Positions 23,279-33,390 of a stretch of DNA of 44,600 nucleotides are shown here, one piece after another (the stretch's first letter is position 1; each line of letters begins with the position of its first letter). The notes below the pieces were generated by a model that was given only the letters and a program-made list of their open reading frames with translations, was not told the DNA's origin and did no database searches. This DNA is from an uncultured Enterobacterales bacterium. Lineage in GTDB: Bacteria; Pseudomonadota; Gammaproteobacteria; Enterobacterales; Enterobacteriaceae. The DNA lies in assembly GCA_946478305.1 (NCBI GenBank), contig CAMLBO010000033.1:1-44600 (forward strand), read 5' to 3'. The position numbers and the translations under genes were made by a program.

Positions 23279-23753
23279 TATCTCCACATTAATTTACATA
23301 CGCATCATTTTATTAACATATCATGCGACCATGACGTGCTAAATCGAGTCAGTAAAATAGTCTGACAGAACAAGGCGATGTTCTCGGGATAAATGCTTCG
23401 GACTAAACAATACCATTGTCTCAGGAATAAGCGGTTCCTCCACGTACTAAACAAGGTTATTTTTTTGATCCAGGACACGTTTTGGTGATGTTTGGCACTA
23501 AAAAACACAGCGTTCTGACAACTTTTTTTGAAATTAAGCGCTGAAATGTCGCAGGATGCCGTTCATTGCTCAGCTAATAAACGCCAAAAAATGCGCGTTT
23601 AGTGGCAAGCTTTACTCAATGAAATAATCAATGATAGTGACAATTTTGGCAGGAAATTGACGGAGATGAGAAGGAAAAATAAGAGTTAGCAATTCCAAAC
23701 CCATTGAGATGACCATTTAACCCACTTTTCCTACTCCTTAATGAGCAGAAGCC

Positions 23754-23792
23754 TTACCCCCCGTCCTCATACTCTTTGAAGGCCGGGGGTAA
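23754..23792 (-). terminator. Possible terminator hairpin after lrhA
   Basis: Arms TTACCCCC(C)G and CGGGGGTAA flank a 20-nt loop just downstream of the lrhA stop. There is no U-run after it on the minus strand, so termination is uncertain. Confidence 0.35.
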
Positions 23793-23812
23793 AGTGGACG
23801 TCAACAACATGT

Positions 23813-24757
23813 TCAGACTTTAGGGTTGGCGACAATAACCTGATTGTCATCTACTGCGGGGCGTTGAGCGTATGTGCTTAGTGAATAAGGATCATTTCCC
23901 TGTTCAACGGCGTTGAAAATTGCCATTGCCAGTTCATTTTCACAGTGCGCATTCTTGTACAGCACATACTGAGTATCTGGCAGGCGCGGCAGACCATCCT
24001 GCTCACCCAATACACGCAGTTCAGGGCTCATCATCTCTATAGGTCTTGCCGTAACCCCCAACCCTGCCCTTACTGCAGCACGAATAGCCGAGAGCGTGGA
24101 TGCAACGTAAGCGATGCGCCATGGAATGCCCGCCTGGTTGAGGTAATCGATTGCCATAGAACGGTAAGGGCTTGGCTCATCGAGTAACACCAGTGGCACG
24201 CTATCACCGGACGGATAAGCAAAATCCGCCGAGCAATACCATAATGTCGGCGATGTACGTAAGACAATATGGGGGTGATCGGTGGTGGTCATGGTGGTGA
24301 TTGCCAGATCCACTTCCTCACTTTCCAGCATCGACAGCATGAACGGACTACGTTTTACCCTGACGTCGATAGACAGTTTAGGGTAAATAGAGGTCACACG
24401 GCTCAGCAGGAACGGAAGAATCGTATCGGCGGTATCATCTGAGGCCCCGATGGTTATCCCACCCTGCACATTACTGTACATCAGCGATGTACAGGCCTCA
24501 TCATTGAAACGCAGGATTTTCCGCGCGTATCCCAGAAGCTGAATTCCGTGTTCAGTCAACAGTTTATTACGTCCATGTCTGGCAAACAGCTCTTTCCCTA
24601 CTAATTGTTCGAGACGCTGCATTTGTTGACTGACCGCCGACTGAGTACGACACACAGCAGCAGCTGCTGCTGCAAACGTATTCAAATCAGCAACTGCAAC
24701 AAAAGTCCTCAGCAGATCAAGGTCAAGATTGAGGATTGGACGATTTGCATTTGTCAT
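23813..24757 (-). CDS. lrhA: LysR-family transcriptional regulator LrhA
   Basis: Protein of 314 aa with an N-terminal winged helix (residues about 14-75, [20 protein letters not shown] as the helix-turn-helix) and a LysR substrate domain (about 95-300). The N-terminal 95 residues are practically those of E. coli LrhA; divergence grows toward the C-terminus. In E. coli LrhA represses flagellar (flhDC) and fimbrial genes and lowers RpoS; that is family knowledge. Its position next to nuoA is conserved. The serial GCA/GCT alanine codons at residues 29-34 make a short CAG-rich DNA tract at about 24655-24672. Confidence 0.96.
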   Translation of the reverse strand: MTNANRPILNLDLDLLRTFVAVADLNTFAAAAAAVCRTQSAVSQQMQRLEQLVGKELFARHGRNKLLTEHGIQLLGYARKILRFNDEACTSLMYSNVQGGITIGASDDTADTILPFLLSRVTSIYPKLSIDVRVKRSPFMLSMLESEEVDLAITTMTTTDHPHIVLRTSPTLWYCSADFAYPSGDSVPLVLLDEPSPYRSMAIDYLNQAGIPWRIAYVASTLSAIRAAVRAGLGVTARPIEMMSPELRVLGEQDGLPRLPDTQYVLYKNAHCENELAMAIFNAVEQGNDPYSLSTYAQRPAVDDNQVIVANPKV

Positions 24758-25738
24758 AGTTTTTCTTCACTTTTAAAATCTAATAACAAGCTACCCTGAT
24801 TAATGCGGCAAAGTACCCGCAAAATGCAGAATACCAGATATGGCAGATACTCACTCATTAGATAAGGAGAAATGAGAAATATTTCTGCAATAGGATTCAA
24901 TCTTATCGGGAATTCTCCCTTGTTATGTAATGTTCATGTAAATAATGCCACATCTCAAATAACTAAAAATGATTAGAACCACTGATTTGAAAACTTTAAC
25001 CATTTACAGCAACCCCGCTTTAGCAAGCGACAGAGCCACTGTACGCAGGCGCTTGGCGGATTTCTTGCTGTCTGGCCCAATCCAAATATAAGGATTATTA
25101 ATTAATAACCCTCCTTATTTTAAGTAACTATGAGTCAATTCATTGGCCAAATCCGAAAGCCACATAAAATGTGCGTTCATTAAGTTAAAGTATGCTTAAG
25201 AATTTTCTAATTTTATTGATATTCTTACAAAGAAACTTTCATTAAATATATTGATTAGTCAGACTTACAAATTACTAACTGAGAATTATTTAATTCGGTC
25301 AGCATCTGTTAATTTATCCAGTGCTTTATAAAAATAGCCATAAATATTTTAGGATATCTTTTATACACCAAACATAATCTTAAGAACCTAACCAAACTCT
25401 CTTTTTTTACTTTTCCCTTATTCTCCCAAGGCTTAGCTGACAATTATTTAACGCCCGGAAAGCATAAGTATCCCCTCTGCTGATGTTTCTATGAGAATGC
25501 GCGGCTTATACTTCAAGCTTTAATGCTAAACAAACACAAATATTAAGATAATTAAACCACACGGCAAAGCAAGGGAAAGACAATGCATCACCCAGGATAC
25601 GCCAGCTAACGTTTTACACTAAAGCCCTTCTGCCCCCTTCAAAAGCCACTCAGGTGAGAGTAAATTGTGCCCTTCGCTTTGTTCCACGGCCATCAGGTGC
25701 CAGGGAAGAACAGGCTTTACACAAAAGGTTCACCATTC
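24758..25738. other. Long AT-rich lrhA-alaA intergenic region
   Basis: About 980 bp without a credible gene, presumably containing the divergent lrhA and alaA promoters. It includes a perfect AT palindrome TTATTAATTAATAA (25095-25108). A GC-rich island at about 25012-25075 contains short complementary arms CAAGCG/CGCTTG and stands out from its AT-rich surroundings. No sRNA family was recognised. Confidence 0.5.
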
Positions 25739-26953
25739 ATGTCCCCGATTGAAAAATCCCGCAAACTGGACAACGTCTGCTATGACATTCGCGGCCCGGT
25801 ACTTAAAGAAGCAAAACGCCTGGAAGAAGAAGGTAATAAGGTCCTTAAATTGAACATCGGCAACCCTGCCCCGTTTGGTTTTGACGCGCCTGATGAAATT
25901 CTTGTCGACGTAATACGTAACTTACCGACCGCCCAGGGCTATTGTGACTCCAAAGGCCTGTTTACTGCCCGTAAAGCCATCATGCAGCATTATCAGGCAC
26001 GTGATATGCGTGACATGACCGTTGAAGATATCTATATAGGTAACGGTGTTTCAGAACTGATCGTTCAATCCATGCAAGCGCTGCTGAATACCGGCGATGA
26101 AATGCTCGTCCCTGCCCCTGATTACCCGTTATGGACGGCGGCAGTATCACTTTCCGGTGGCAATGCGGTTCACTATTTGTGTGATGAAGGGGCGGACTGG
26201 TTCCCGGACCTGAATGATATTCGTGCAAAAATCACCCCGCGTACCCGCGGTATCGTGATCATCAATCCAAATAATCCAACTGGCGCGGTTTACAGCAAAG
26301 AGCTGTTGATGGAAATCGTTGAAATCGCCCGCGAGCATAATCTGATTATTTTCTCGGATGAGATTTACGACAAAATTCTCTACGACGATGCCGAGCACAT
26401 CTCTATTGCCGCGCTGGCACCAGACTTGCTGACCGTCACTTTCAATGGCCTGTCAAAAACTTACCGCGTAGCAGGCTTCCGCCAGGGATGGATGGTTCTG
26501 AACGGCCCGAAAAAACATGCGAAAGGTTATATCGAAGGGCTGGAAATGCTGGCTTCGATGCGTTTGTGTGCCAACGTTCCGATGCAGCATGCCATTCAAA
26601 CAGCGCTCGGTGGTTATCAGAGCATCAGCGAATTTATCCAGCCAGGCGGACGCCTGCTTGAGCAGCGTGATAAAGCCTGGGAGTTGATTAACCAGATCCC
26701 GGGTGTCTCGTGCGTTAAACCCCGCGGAGCGCTTTACATGTTCCCGCGCATTGACGCCAAACGCTTTAACATCCATGACGACCAGAAAATGGTGCTCGAC
26801 CTGCTGTTACAGCAAAAAGTTCTGCTGGTTCAGGGAAGCGCGTTTAACTGGCCTTATCCGGATCACGTGCGCATCGTTACCCTGCCGCGCGTTGATGAAC
26901 TGGAAATGGCCGTTGGCAAACTTGGCAGGTTCCTCGAAACCTATCGTCAGTAA
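25739..26953 (+). CDS. alaA: Glutamate-pyruvate aminotransferase AlaA
   Basis: PLP-dependent class I aminotransferase that makes alanine from pyruvate with glutamate as donor; 404 aa, close to the E. coli length of 405. Motifs: LNIGNPAPFGFDAP near the N-terminus, IINPNNPTGAVYS (cofactor Asn), DEIYDKILYDD (Asp), and NGLSKTYRVAGFRQGW carrying the Schiff-base lysine near residue 240. I chose the ATG at 25739, giving MSPIEKS as in E. coli, over the in-frame upstream codon at 25667, which has no Shine-Dalgarno. Formerly yfbQ. Confidence 0.97.
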   Translation: MSPIEKSRKLDNVCYDIRGPVLKEAKRLEEEGNKVLKLNIGNPAPFGFDAPDEILVDVIRNLPTAQGYCDSKGLFTARKAIMQHYQARDMRDMTVEDIYIGNGVSELIVQSMQALLNTGDEMLVPAPDYPLWTAAVSLSGGNAVHYLCDEGADWFPDLNDIRAKITPRTRGIVIINPNNPTGAVYSKELLMEIVEIAREHNLIIFSDEIYDKILYDDAEHISIAALAPDLLTVTFNGLSKTYRVAGFRQGWMVLNGPKKHAKGYIEGLEMLASMRLCANVPMQHAIQTALGGYQSISEFIQPGGRLLEQRDKAWELINQIPGVSCVKPRGALYMFPRIDAKRFNIHDDQKMVLDLLLQQKVLLVQGSAFNWPYPDHVRIVTLPRVDELEMAVGKLGRFLETYRQ

Positions 26954-26965
26954 ACTTTTCTAAAG

Positions 26966-27018
26966 CGCGTCACTCTTGATGCTTGCCACCTACTCCCGGG
27001 AGCATTAAAGGTGACGCG
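26966..27018. repeat. Extended imperfect palindrome between alaA and yfbR
   Basis: Outer arms CGCGTCAC (26966-26973) and GTGACGCG (27011-27018), middle arms ATGCT (26979-26983) and AGCAT (27001-27005), and a central CTCCCGGGAG palindrome are nested. There is no T-run after it, so it is not a classical terminator; it could be an mRNA-end stabiliser or an attenuator between the two genes. Confidence 0.6.
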
Positions 27019-27084
27019 TATGTATTTGCATAACCCCGCCCCACTGCTCACAATAGAACCTCATCCGCTGTTGTTGAGAGACCT

Positions 27085-27684
27085 ATGAGCCAAAGCCACT
27101 TTTTTGCCTACTTATCCCGTCTGAAACTGATTGGCCGCTGGCCTTTGATGCGTAATGTGCGCACTGAAAATGTATCCGAACACAGTTTGCAGGTTGCTTT
27201 TGTGGCCCATGCATTGGCCGTGATTAAAAACCGTAAATTTGGCGGGCAACTGAATGCAGAACGCGTCGCACTTTTGGCGATGTACCATGATGCCAGTGAA
27301 GTACTGACCGGCGATATGCCCACTCCCATCAAGTATTACAATCCGCAGATTGCGCATGAATACAAAAAAATTGAAAAGATTGCCCAGCAAAAGATGATTG
27401 AAATGCTACCAGAAGAGCTTCAGGCCGATTTTCGCTCGCTAATCGATGAGCATTATTACAGCGATGAAGAGAAACTGACGGTCAAACAGGCTGATGCCCT
27501 GTGTGCCTATCTGAAATGCCTTGAGGAGCTATCGGCGGGAAATACCGAATTTACCCTCGCGAAGGCGCGCCTGGAGAAAACCCTGGCGTTACGTCAAAGC
27601 CCTGAAATGGACTACTTCATGGAGGTCTTTATTCCGAGCTTCAGTCTGTCGCTGGATGAAATCAGCCAGGACTCCCCACTCTGA
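27085..27684 (+). CDS. yfbR: 5'-deoxynucleotidase YfbR (HD domain)
   Basis: Dephosphorylates deoxyribonucleoside 5'-monophosphates; cytoplasmic, divalent-metal dependent. The 199-aa protein has the HD-superfamily metal ligands His33 (VSEHS), His68-Asp69 (MYHDASE) and Asp137 (KQADALC) at the same positions as E. coli YfbR, and the conserved C-terminus [12 protein letters not shown]. It converges on yfbS with only 6 bp between the stop codons. Confidence 0.96.
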   Translation: MSQSHFFAYLSRLKLIGRWPLMRNVRTENVSEHSLQVAFVAHALAVIKNRKFGGQLNAERVALLAMYHDASEVLTGDMPTPIKYYNPQIAHEYKKIEKIAQQKMIEMLPEELQADFRSLIDEHYYSDEEKLTVKQADALCAYLKCLEELSAGNTEFTLAKARLEKTLALRQSPEMDYFMEVFIPSFSLSLDEISQDSPL

Positions 27685-27690
27685 AGCCAA

Positions 27691-29526
27691 TCAGAATGGG
27701 AAAAGAACCGGCACCAGCAGTACGCTGACGGCCATCACCATCAGAGTGAAAGGCACGCCGATTCTGACAAAATCGCCAAAGCGGTAATTCCCCGGCACCA
27801 TCACCAGCGTATTAACCGGTGATGAAACCGGGGTCATAAAGGCCGCCGAGGCGGCAACGGCAACGATCATAGTGAAGGGATACGGCGATAACCCCATCTG
27901 GTGGGCTGTGGCAATTGCGATGGGCGCCATCAAAACGGCCGTTGCCGTATTTGAAATAAACAAGCCAATCGTCGCGCACAAGATGAACAAGCTGAGCAAC
28001 ATGATGCGCGGCCCGTGCCCCCCACTAATATCCATAAGTCCCTGCACGATCAACGCAACCCCACCGGTTTTTTGGAGTGCCAGCGCAAAGGGCATCATAC
28101 CGACAATAAGCAGCAGGCTCGGCCAGTGAATCGACTTGTAGGCTCCATCCATAGTAATACACCGAAACTTCCCCATCAGCAGGCAGGGAACGATCGCCGC
28201 GATGGCGTTAGGCACTTCATCGGTAAGCATCAGCGCCACCATTAATGCCAGACAAAACAGGGCATGGGGTGCCTGACTGACGGCCGGTGCCACGTCATCC
28301 ACCTCCGCTGGCAGGTTGAGGACGATAAAATCATGCATCTGTTGCTGCAGTTGGCGAATCAGTTTCCAGTCGCCGATCACCAGCAACATATCGCCAAGCT
28401 GCAACTCTTCGTCAACCAGTTTGCCCTCCATCGCTTCCCCCTGTCGGCGAATCCCCACGACGTTCAGCCCGTAACGTGAACGGAAAGCGACCTGACGCAG
28501 ACTCTTACCTAACAACTCAGAATCGGGAATTAATGAAACTTCGGCCATACCGACGTCGCGAGATTGTTCGGAGAAATAGTCGCCACGCAGCACCATCGGC
28601 TCCAGTTGTTCATCAACGCAGAACTGACGCACCGAGACTTCACTGTCAGTCATATCAATAAGTAACACATCGCGTGCCCTGAGCTCAGTGTTACCCGTCG
28701 CACTGACCATGACCCGTCGGAATTTGCGCCAGCGTTCAATACCGACCACATTCGCACCATAGCGCGAACGCAAATGCAGATCGTCGAGCGTTTTGCCCAC
28801 CAGCGGCGAACCTGGGCGTATTGCCATACGACGGGCCCGGCCAGTAAGTCGGTAATCACGGATCAGGTCACGAAAAGTGCGGCGCTTCCAGCTCTCTCTA
28901 TTCTCGATACCACTGCTTTCTGTTGAAAGCCAGCGGCGGGCTACCAACATATAGCCAATGCCCATCACCAGCACCACCAGCCCTACCGGCGTCACGCCAA
29001 AGAAACCAAAACCGTCGAAACCTTCACGCAATAGTTCACTGTTTACCACCATGTTCGGCGGCGTGGCCACCAGCGTCATCATGCCGCTGATAAGCCCGGC
29101 GAAACTCAGCGGCATCATCAGCCGTGCCGGTGCTGTTTTCATTTTGGCCGAGACACTCAGTACTATCGGGATAAAAATCGCCACCACGCCGGTAGAACTC
29201 ATAAACGCGCCGAGTCCAGCCACGGTCAACATCAGCAACACCAGCATACGGATTTCACTGTTACCGGCGACCTTCATCAGCCATTCGCCCACCTGGTAAG
29301 CGACACCAGTACGAACCAAACCATGGCCGACCACAAACAGAGCTGCGATCAGGATAACGTTCGGGTCACTGAACCCTGCCACTGCTTCATTGAGTGTCAA
29401 CGTTCCGCTCATCACAAAAGCGATAATCACCAACAGGGCCACCACGTCCATACGCAGTTTATTGCTGGCGAACAGCACCATGGCTACTGCCAGTAGCATC
29501 AGTACCCAAATCAGTTCACTGGTCAA
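27691..29526 (-). CDS. yfbS: SLC13/DASS-type transporter with RCK_C domains, YfbS
   Basis: Inner-membrane transporter of 611 aa, substrate unknown. It has two hydrophobic halves of the divalent anion:Na+ symporter type, each with the family hallmark ([15 protein letters not shown] and ATPPNMVVN in the first half, [15 protein letters not shown] and [12 protein letters not shown] in the second). Between them lie two soluble TrkA-C/RCK_C domains (about 210-290 and 300-390). I start it at a TTG at 29526, seven bases after GGGAG, which gives a start aligned with E. coli YfbS (610 aa). A more distant TTG at 29565 has no ribosome-binding site. Confidence 0.92.
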   Translation of the reverse strand: MTSELIWVLMLLAVAMVLFASNKLRMDVVALLVIIAFVMSGTLTLNEAVAGFSDPNVILIAALFVVGHGLVRTGVAYQVGEWLMKVAGNSEIRMLVLLMLTVAGLGAFMSSTGVVAIFIPIVLSVSAKMKTAPARLMMPLSFAGLISGMMTLVATPPNMVVNSELLREGFDGFGFFGVTPVGLVVLVMGIGYMLVARRWLSTESSGIENRESWKRRTFRDLIRDYRLTGRARRMAIRPGSPLVGKTLDDLHLRSRYGANVVGIERWRKFRRVMVSATGNTELRARDVLLIDMTDSEVSVRQFCVDEQLEPMVLRGDYFSEQSRDVGMAEVSLIPDSELLGKSLRQVAFRSRYGLNVVGIRRQGEAMEGKLVDEELQLGDMLLVIGDWKLIRQLQQQMHDFIVLNLPAEVDDVAPAVSQAPHALFCLALMVALMLTDEVPNAIAAIVPCLLMGKFRCITMDGAYKSIHWPSLLLIVGMMPFALALQKTGGVALIVQGLMDISGGHGPRIMLLSLFILCATIGLFISNTATAVLMAPIAIATAHQMGLSPYPFTMIVAVAASAAFMTPVSSPVNTLVMVPGNYRFGDFVRIGVPFTLMVMAVSVLLVPVLFPF

Positions 29527-29594
29527 AACAAGGCTCCCTGTGTGATGAGAAGGCTTAAGCGGCAAAAGCAGAGAAAGTAACTAAAAGAATGCCA

Positions 29595-29620
29595 TAAAAA
29601 AACCCCGTCAGTGCGGGGTT
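29595..29620 (-). terminator. Rho-independent terminator of yfbU-hxpA
   Basis: Minus-strand stem AACCCCG/CGGGGTT with a six-base loop followed by seven T residues, about 45 bp after the hxpA stop. Confidence 0.92.
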
Positions 29621-29663
29621 CATATCAACCAGGTAGCTATTTTAGTCAGCAGGTTGCGACTAA

Positions 29664-30317
29664 TTAGCGCAGCGTCACACTTACGCCCTGCGCGGTCGCT
29701 TCCACCACCAGCGCTTCCAGCGTGGTCAGGATCATATCAACCCGGCCCATACCCGGCGTCTCTGAGGGCGCGTTCACGGCGATCACTTTACAACCCGCGG
29801 CAAGCCCAGACATCACGCCTGCTGCGGCATCTTCCACCACCACGCAGTCCTTTGGAGCCAGACCTAAGCGTTCAGCACCCAACAGGTAAGCATCGGGCTG
29901 AGGTTTACCACGCATTACCTGCTCAGCAGTAATAAAGACTGCCGGTTTAGGTAACTGCGCAGCAGCGTGACGCGCATGCGCCACCGGAACTGAACCGGAG
30001 GTAACAATCGCCCAGGGAATATTCTGGCGGTTCAGCTCGCTCAGCAACAGATGCGCACCCGGCAATGCGATCACACCCTCGGTATCTGAGGCCTCAATCT
30101 GTTCCAGTTTCAGAAACTCACGCTGAATTGTTTCTTCACTTTCACCCGGCATAAAATGACGTAAAGAAGTGATCGCCTGTTTGCCATGAATAAACGCCAA
30201 TACCTCCTGTGGGCTGATACTGCGACTCAGCGCCCAGTTGATCCACGCACGCTCAACCGCGGGCAGCGAATCCACTAACGTTCCATCAAGGTCGAACAAG
30301 AACCCTTTGCAAAGCAC
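29664..30317 (-). CDS. hxpA: HAD-family hexitol/sugar phosphatase HxpA (YfbT)
   Basis: Haloacid-dehalogenase phosphatase of 217 aa acting on small sugar or polyol phosphates by family. Motif I is FDLDGTLVDS with nucleophile Asp9 and Asp11, motif II is IVTSGS, the motif III lysine lies in RGKPQPDAYLLGA and motif IV is CVVVEDAAAG. The start is GTG at 30317, eight bases after GGAG, aligning with E. coli MRCKGFLFD; a TTG two codons earlier is too close to the Shine-Dalgarno. It follows yfbU by 26 bp as one operon. Confidence 0.94.
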   Translation of the reverse strand: MLCKGFLFDLDGTLVDSLPAVERAWINWALSRSISPQEVLAFIHGKQAITSLRHFMPGESEETIQREFLKLEQIEASDTEGVIALPGAHLLLSELNRQNIPWAIVTSGSVPVAHARHAAAQLPKPAVFITAEQVMRGKPQPDAYLLGAERLGLAPKDCVVVEDAAAGVMSGLAAGCKVIAVNAPSETPGMGRVDMILTTLEALVVEATAQGVSVTLR

Positions 30318-30343
30318 AGGCAATCTCCTTTAACGAGTTAATT

Positions 30344-30838
30344 TCAGGCATTAATGATTTGTGCGATCTCAACCGCACTCAAATGATACTGACGTGGGCA
30401 GGCCAGCCAGATAGTCAACATCCGCTGGTATTTTTCCCACATCTTGGTTTGCGAATTGAAACCGTGGGTGCCGGAATCAAAGTCAGTGTAACGCCCTTCG
30501 GTGTTCACCATAAAACGCACATAGCTGAGATAGCGGGATTCAGTGGCAGCATCGAAGCCAAGGAACTCAAGGCGGCGGCGATCCAGACCCTGGGTATCTT
30601 TCAGGTTGGTCCATGAAACCTGCATCGCGTGGTGCATTTCCATGATGTTGATAACGGTGCGGCAGGTCTCTTCTGGCAACTCGCCAAAATCACGATCGAG
30701 TTCACGCATCTGCAGGCCGAAACCCCGTTCGATCACCGTTTGCAGGCGGCGGTAACGGTCAGCGTTGTCCGGATCCAGCATGGTCATCATTTTATATTGA
30801 TTGGATAAAATCAGGCGTTGAGCGTTTGTCATTTCCAT
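30344..30838 (-). CDS. yfbU: YfbU family protein
   Basis: Conserved cytoplasmic protein of 164 aa, identical in length to E. coli YfbU, biochemical function unknown. It is helical and rich in Arg/Glu; recognisable stretches are [33 protein letters not shown] and [18 protein letters not shown]. The ATG at 30838 lies seven bases after GGAG; an upstream in-frame start at 30880 lacks one. It is co-transcribed with hxpA. Confidence 0.94.
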   Translation of the reverse strand: MEMTNAQRLILSNQYKMMTMLDPDNADRYRRLQTVIERGFGLQMRELDRDFGELPEETCRTVINIMEMHHAMQVSWTNLKDTQGLDRRRLEFLGFDAATESRYLSYVRFMVNTEGRYTDFDSGTHGFNSQTKMWEKYQRMLTIWLACPRQYHLSAVEIAQIINA

Positions 30839-30994
30839 CTTGGAACTCCTCGAGTCTGCATAATGACCAAAGCATGGCACAGCGCAAACCTGGACGAAAT
30901 CGCAAGCTGACCATTCTTTGATTTGAACCCATAAACTGAGTTGAAATGCATTTGGTTAAGAAGCCTGAATGAATGAGGAAAAAGATCCATTCAG

Positions 30995-31019
30995 CAAAAC
31001 GGATGCCGCAGCATCCGTT
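30995..31019 (-). terminator. Rho-independent terminator of yfbV
   Basis: Stem AACGGATGC/GCATCCGTT with a TGCG loop on the minus strand begins inside the yfbV stop codon and ends in TTTT. Confidence 0.78.
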
Positions 31020-31473
31020 AAATATCGTCCAGAAACGTTTTATCCAACTGCTTAAAAGCACGTTTTAGCACATCAGCCAGCGACTGATAGGTTGGCGTCC
31101 CTTCGACAGGAGCCAGTGCTTGCCCGGCTTCCACCAGCTTTTGACGTACATCGTGGAACCAACCGAGTAAAGTTGGAGGTAACGGTGTAAGAGAACGACG
31201 CCCCAGCCACCAGAGCCCCTGCATTGGCAAACTACAGGCAAAAATTGAGGTGGCAACCGCTGGGCCAAGCTGGCCGCCGAGGGCGATTTGCCAGGTTAAC
31301 GTAAATACGGCCACGGGGGGCATAAAGCGCACAGCGAAACGCGTCGCCGTAGAGATGCGATTCTCAGGGAACACCGGCGCCAGACGCTTATCGGAGGGCC
31401 ATGTTTTCATGTAATGCTGCCCGCGCTGGAATACCTGAAACCAACTGACAGAACCTGATGGCTTAGTGGTCAT
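31018..31473 (-). CDS. yfbV: UPF0208 inner-membrane protein YfbV
   Basis: Protein of 151 aa with two hydrophobic segments (about residues 45-65 and 70-90) and a basic, helical C-terminus ending [14 protein letters not shown]. The [20 protein letters not shown] and [15 protein letters not shown] blocks match E. coli YfbV, reported in E. coli to help insulate the Ter macrodomain from MatP. The ATG at 31473 follows GAGG. It is divergent from ackA, as in E. coli. Confidence 0.93.
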   Translation of the reverse strand: MTTKPSGSVSWFQVFQRGQHYMKTWPSDKRLAPVFPENRISTATRFAVRFMPPVAVFTLTWQIALGGQLGPAVATSIFACSLPMQGLWWLGRRSLTPLPPTLLGWFHDVRQKLVEAGQALAPVEGTPTYQSLADVLKRAFKQLDKTFLDDI

Positions 31474-32009
31474 GGTGCACCTCAACTTCACACATAAAAA
31501 TTAAAAAATAGTTTTAAATAACAAACGCGATTTTAGCACGATTAAATATATTTTGTTTTTGCCGGCACCTGTCGGTATCCTGTGCCAGCGAAATCGGGTG
31601 TTTTTAAAATGTGCCTCATCCAGCCAGCTGGCGGTTTGATGGCCCTTCACCCACCTTAACAGGGGACTGGTGCTCCATTGCCTCTGCAAAAGGTATTTTG
31701 TAATTAAATATCGCCTTATTTGTTAGTGTTTTTGCAAATAAACAACACTAACAAATAACATTCTGAAGAACCGAAAACAGGCACGTTTTGTGCGATGCCC
31801 AGATAACTTTTGTTCTATAACGGCCCGGCATTCACTGAGGCCAGTGATTCTTCAGCTTTTTCATTGTCATGCAGGTTTTGGTTGTCTGGCATGATGCTAA
31901 TCATAATTGTCAGCTTCATTATGCGCTACGCTTGATGTCAGGCTGACGCTTTATTAACCACGTGTATTGTTTCTTTCTTAAACAGCACCAACTATCAATA
32001 GGTACTTCC
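31474..32009. promoter_or_regulatory. yfbV-ackA divergent intergenic region
   Basis: About 535 bp between divergent genes. The dominant feature is a perfect 13-bp inverted repeat at 31718-31756. An ORF of 62 aa at 31501-31689 (minus) has no family signature or good start and is not called. Promoters must lie here but I cannot place them convincingly. Confidence 0.5.
31718..31756. repeat. Perfect 13-bp inverted repeat upstream of ackA
   Basis: ATTTGTTAGTGTT (31718-31730) and AACACTAACAAAT (31744-31756) are exact reverse complements around a 13-base AT-rich spacer. It lies about 250 bp upstream of ackA in the divergent region. Possible operator for a dimer or looping regulator, or an mRNA leader hairpin. 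Confidence 0.75.
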
Positions 32010-33212
32010 ATGTCGAGTAAGCTAGTTCTGGTTCTTAACTGTGGCAGTTCTTCCCTTAAGTTCGCCATCATTGATGCAGTGAACGGCGAAGAGCATATTT
32101 CTGGTTTGGCCGAGTGTTTCCACCTGCCGGAAGCCCGCATTAAGTGGAAAATGGACGGCAAGAAAGAAGAAGCTGCTTTAGGTGCCGGTGCCGCGCACAG
32201 TGAAGCGCTGAAATACATCGTTAACAACATCCTGTCGCAAAAACCTGAACTGTCTGCTGAACTGGTTGCCATCGGCCACCGTATCGTTCACGGCGGCGAA
32301 AAACTGACTAAATCCATGCTCATTAATGATGCAGTGATTCAGGGTATCAAAGAATCCATCCCGTTTGCACCACTGCATAACCCGGCGCACCTGATTGGTA
32401 TCGCTGAAGCATTGAAATCCTTCCCAAAACTGGCTGATAAAAATGTTGCGGTCTTCGACACAGCATTCCATCAGACCATGCCGGAAGAGTCTTACCTCTA
32501 TGCACTCCCATACAGCCTGTACCGCGATCATCACATCCGTCGTTATGGCGCACACGGCACCAGCCACTTCTATGTGACGCAGGAAGCCGCGAAAATGCTC
32601 AACAAACCTGTGGAAGAAGTGAATCTGATCACTTGCCACCTGGGTAACGGCGGTTCTGTCAGCGCAATCCGTAACGGCAAGTGCGTCGATACTTCCATGG
32701 GTCTGACCCCGCTGGAAGGTCTGGTCATGGGTACCCGCAGCGGTGACATCGACCCGGCAATCATTTTCCATCTGCATGACGCACTGGGCATGAGCGTTGA
32801 TCAAATCAACAAACTGCTGACCAAAGAATCCGGCCTGCTGGGTCTGACCGAAGTCACCAGCGACTGCCGTTATGTTGAAGACAATTACACCACCAAAGAA
32901 GATGCTAAGCGCGCAATGGACGTCTTCTGCCACCGTCTGGCGAAATACATCGGCTCTTACACTGCGCTGATGGATGGTCGTCTTGATGCCGTGGTATTCA
33001 CCGGCGGTATCGGTGAAAACGCCGCGATGGTTCGCGAATTGTCTCTCGATAAACTGGCTCTGTTGGGCTTTGAAATCGACCACGAACGCAACCTGGCTGC
33101 CCGTTTCGGCAAATCAGGTGCCATCAATAAAGAAGGCACCCGTGCTGCACTGGTTATTCCAACCAATGAAGAGCTGGTTATCGCTCAGGATGCGGCCCGT
33201 CTGACCGCATAA
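32010..33212 (+). CDS. ackA: Acetate kinase AckA
   Basis: Interconverts acetate + ATP and acetyl phosphate + ADP; cytoplasmic, ASKHA fold. The 400-aa length is the same as E. coli. Signatures: [13 protein letters not shown] at the N-terminus, [26 protein letters not shown] (with the catalytic Asp), [20 protein letters not shown] (phosphate-binding) and FTGGIGENA. The ATG at 32010 gives MSSKLV, preceded by AGGT; the frame extends upstream to 31962 without a ribosome-binding site. It forms the acetate pathway with pta, but a strong terminator lies between them. Confidence 0.98.
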   Translation: MSSKLVLVLNCGSSSLKFAIIDAVNGEEHISGLAECFHLPEARIKWKMDGKKEEAALGAGAAHSEALKYIVNNILSQKPELSAELVAIGHRIVHGGEKLTKSMLINDAVIQGIKESIPFAPLHNPAHLIGIAEALKSFPKLADKNVAVFDTAFHQTMPEESYLYALPYSLYRDHHIRRYGAHGTSHFYVTQEAAKMLNKPVEEVNLITCHLGNGGSVSAIRNGKCVDTSMGLTPLEGLVMGTRSGDIDPAIIFHLHDALGMSVDQINKLLTKESGLLGLTEVTSDCRYVEDNYTTKEDAKRAMDVFCHRLAKYIGSYTALMDGRLDAVVFTGGIGENAAMVRELSLDKLALLGFEIDHERNLAARFGKSGAINKEGTRAALVIPTNEELVIAQDAARLTA

Positions 33213-33224
33213 CATTGCATCCTA

Positions 33225-33251
33225 CTGCCAGCGTCTGCTGGCAGTTTTTTT
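33225..33251 (+). terminator. Rho-independent terminator after ackA
   Basis: CTGCCAGC and GCTGGCAG form an 8-bp stem with a GTCT loop followed by seven T residues. Because pta starts 140 bp later, the terminator would reduce readthrough unless pta has its own promoter in 33252-33390. Confidence 0.92.
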
Positions 33252-33390
33252 CATCACAGGCGAGCGTAGCCAGTCCGGAAGCAGCCAGCGTAAGTCCCCG
33301 TCGTAACCTGTTCAAATTCAGCGTTGCGAACCCGCGCAGCCCCTTCCCCACTGCTTCATACATCGTCTGGCAAACCAGAGAGGTTTAGCC

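Larger units (their letters stand above)
23093..23812. promoter_or_regulatory. nuo promoter region (nuoA-lrhA intergenic)
   Basis: AT-rich, non-coding 720 bp. By analogy with E. coli it should carry the nuo promoters and sites for ArcA, NarL, FNR, Fis or IHF, but I can place none of these firmly. The clearest element is a perfect palindrome at 23257-23278. A TTGACA (23266-23261, minus) with TAAAAG 18 bp on is a possible promoter. A minus-strand TGTTAATAAAATG at about 23310-23325 faintly resembles an ArcA box. No ORF in it is credible. Confidence 0.5.

Noticed and set aside
24655-24672. CAG-rich tract as a regulatory microsatellite
   Set aside because: It encodes the conserved poly-alanine helix of the LrhA helix-turn-helix region and is explained by coding.
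25667-25738. N-terminal extension of AlaA by 24 residues
   Set aside because: The conserved protein begins MSPIEK at 25739, and the upstream codon lacks a Shine-Dalgarno.
31501-31689. 62-aa ORF on the minus strand upstream of yfbV
   Set aside because: No family features, no good start signal, and it lies in a divergent promoter region.
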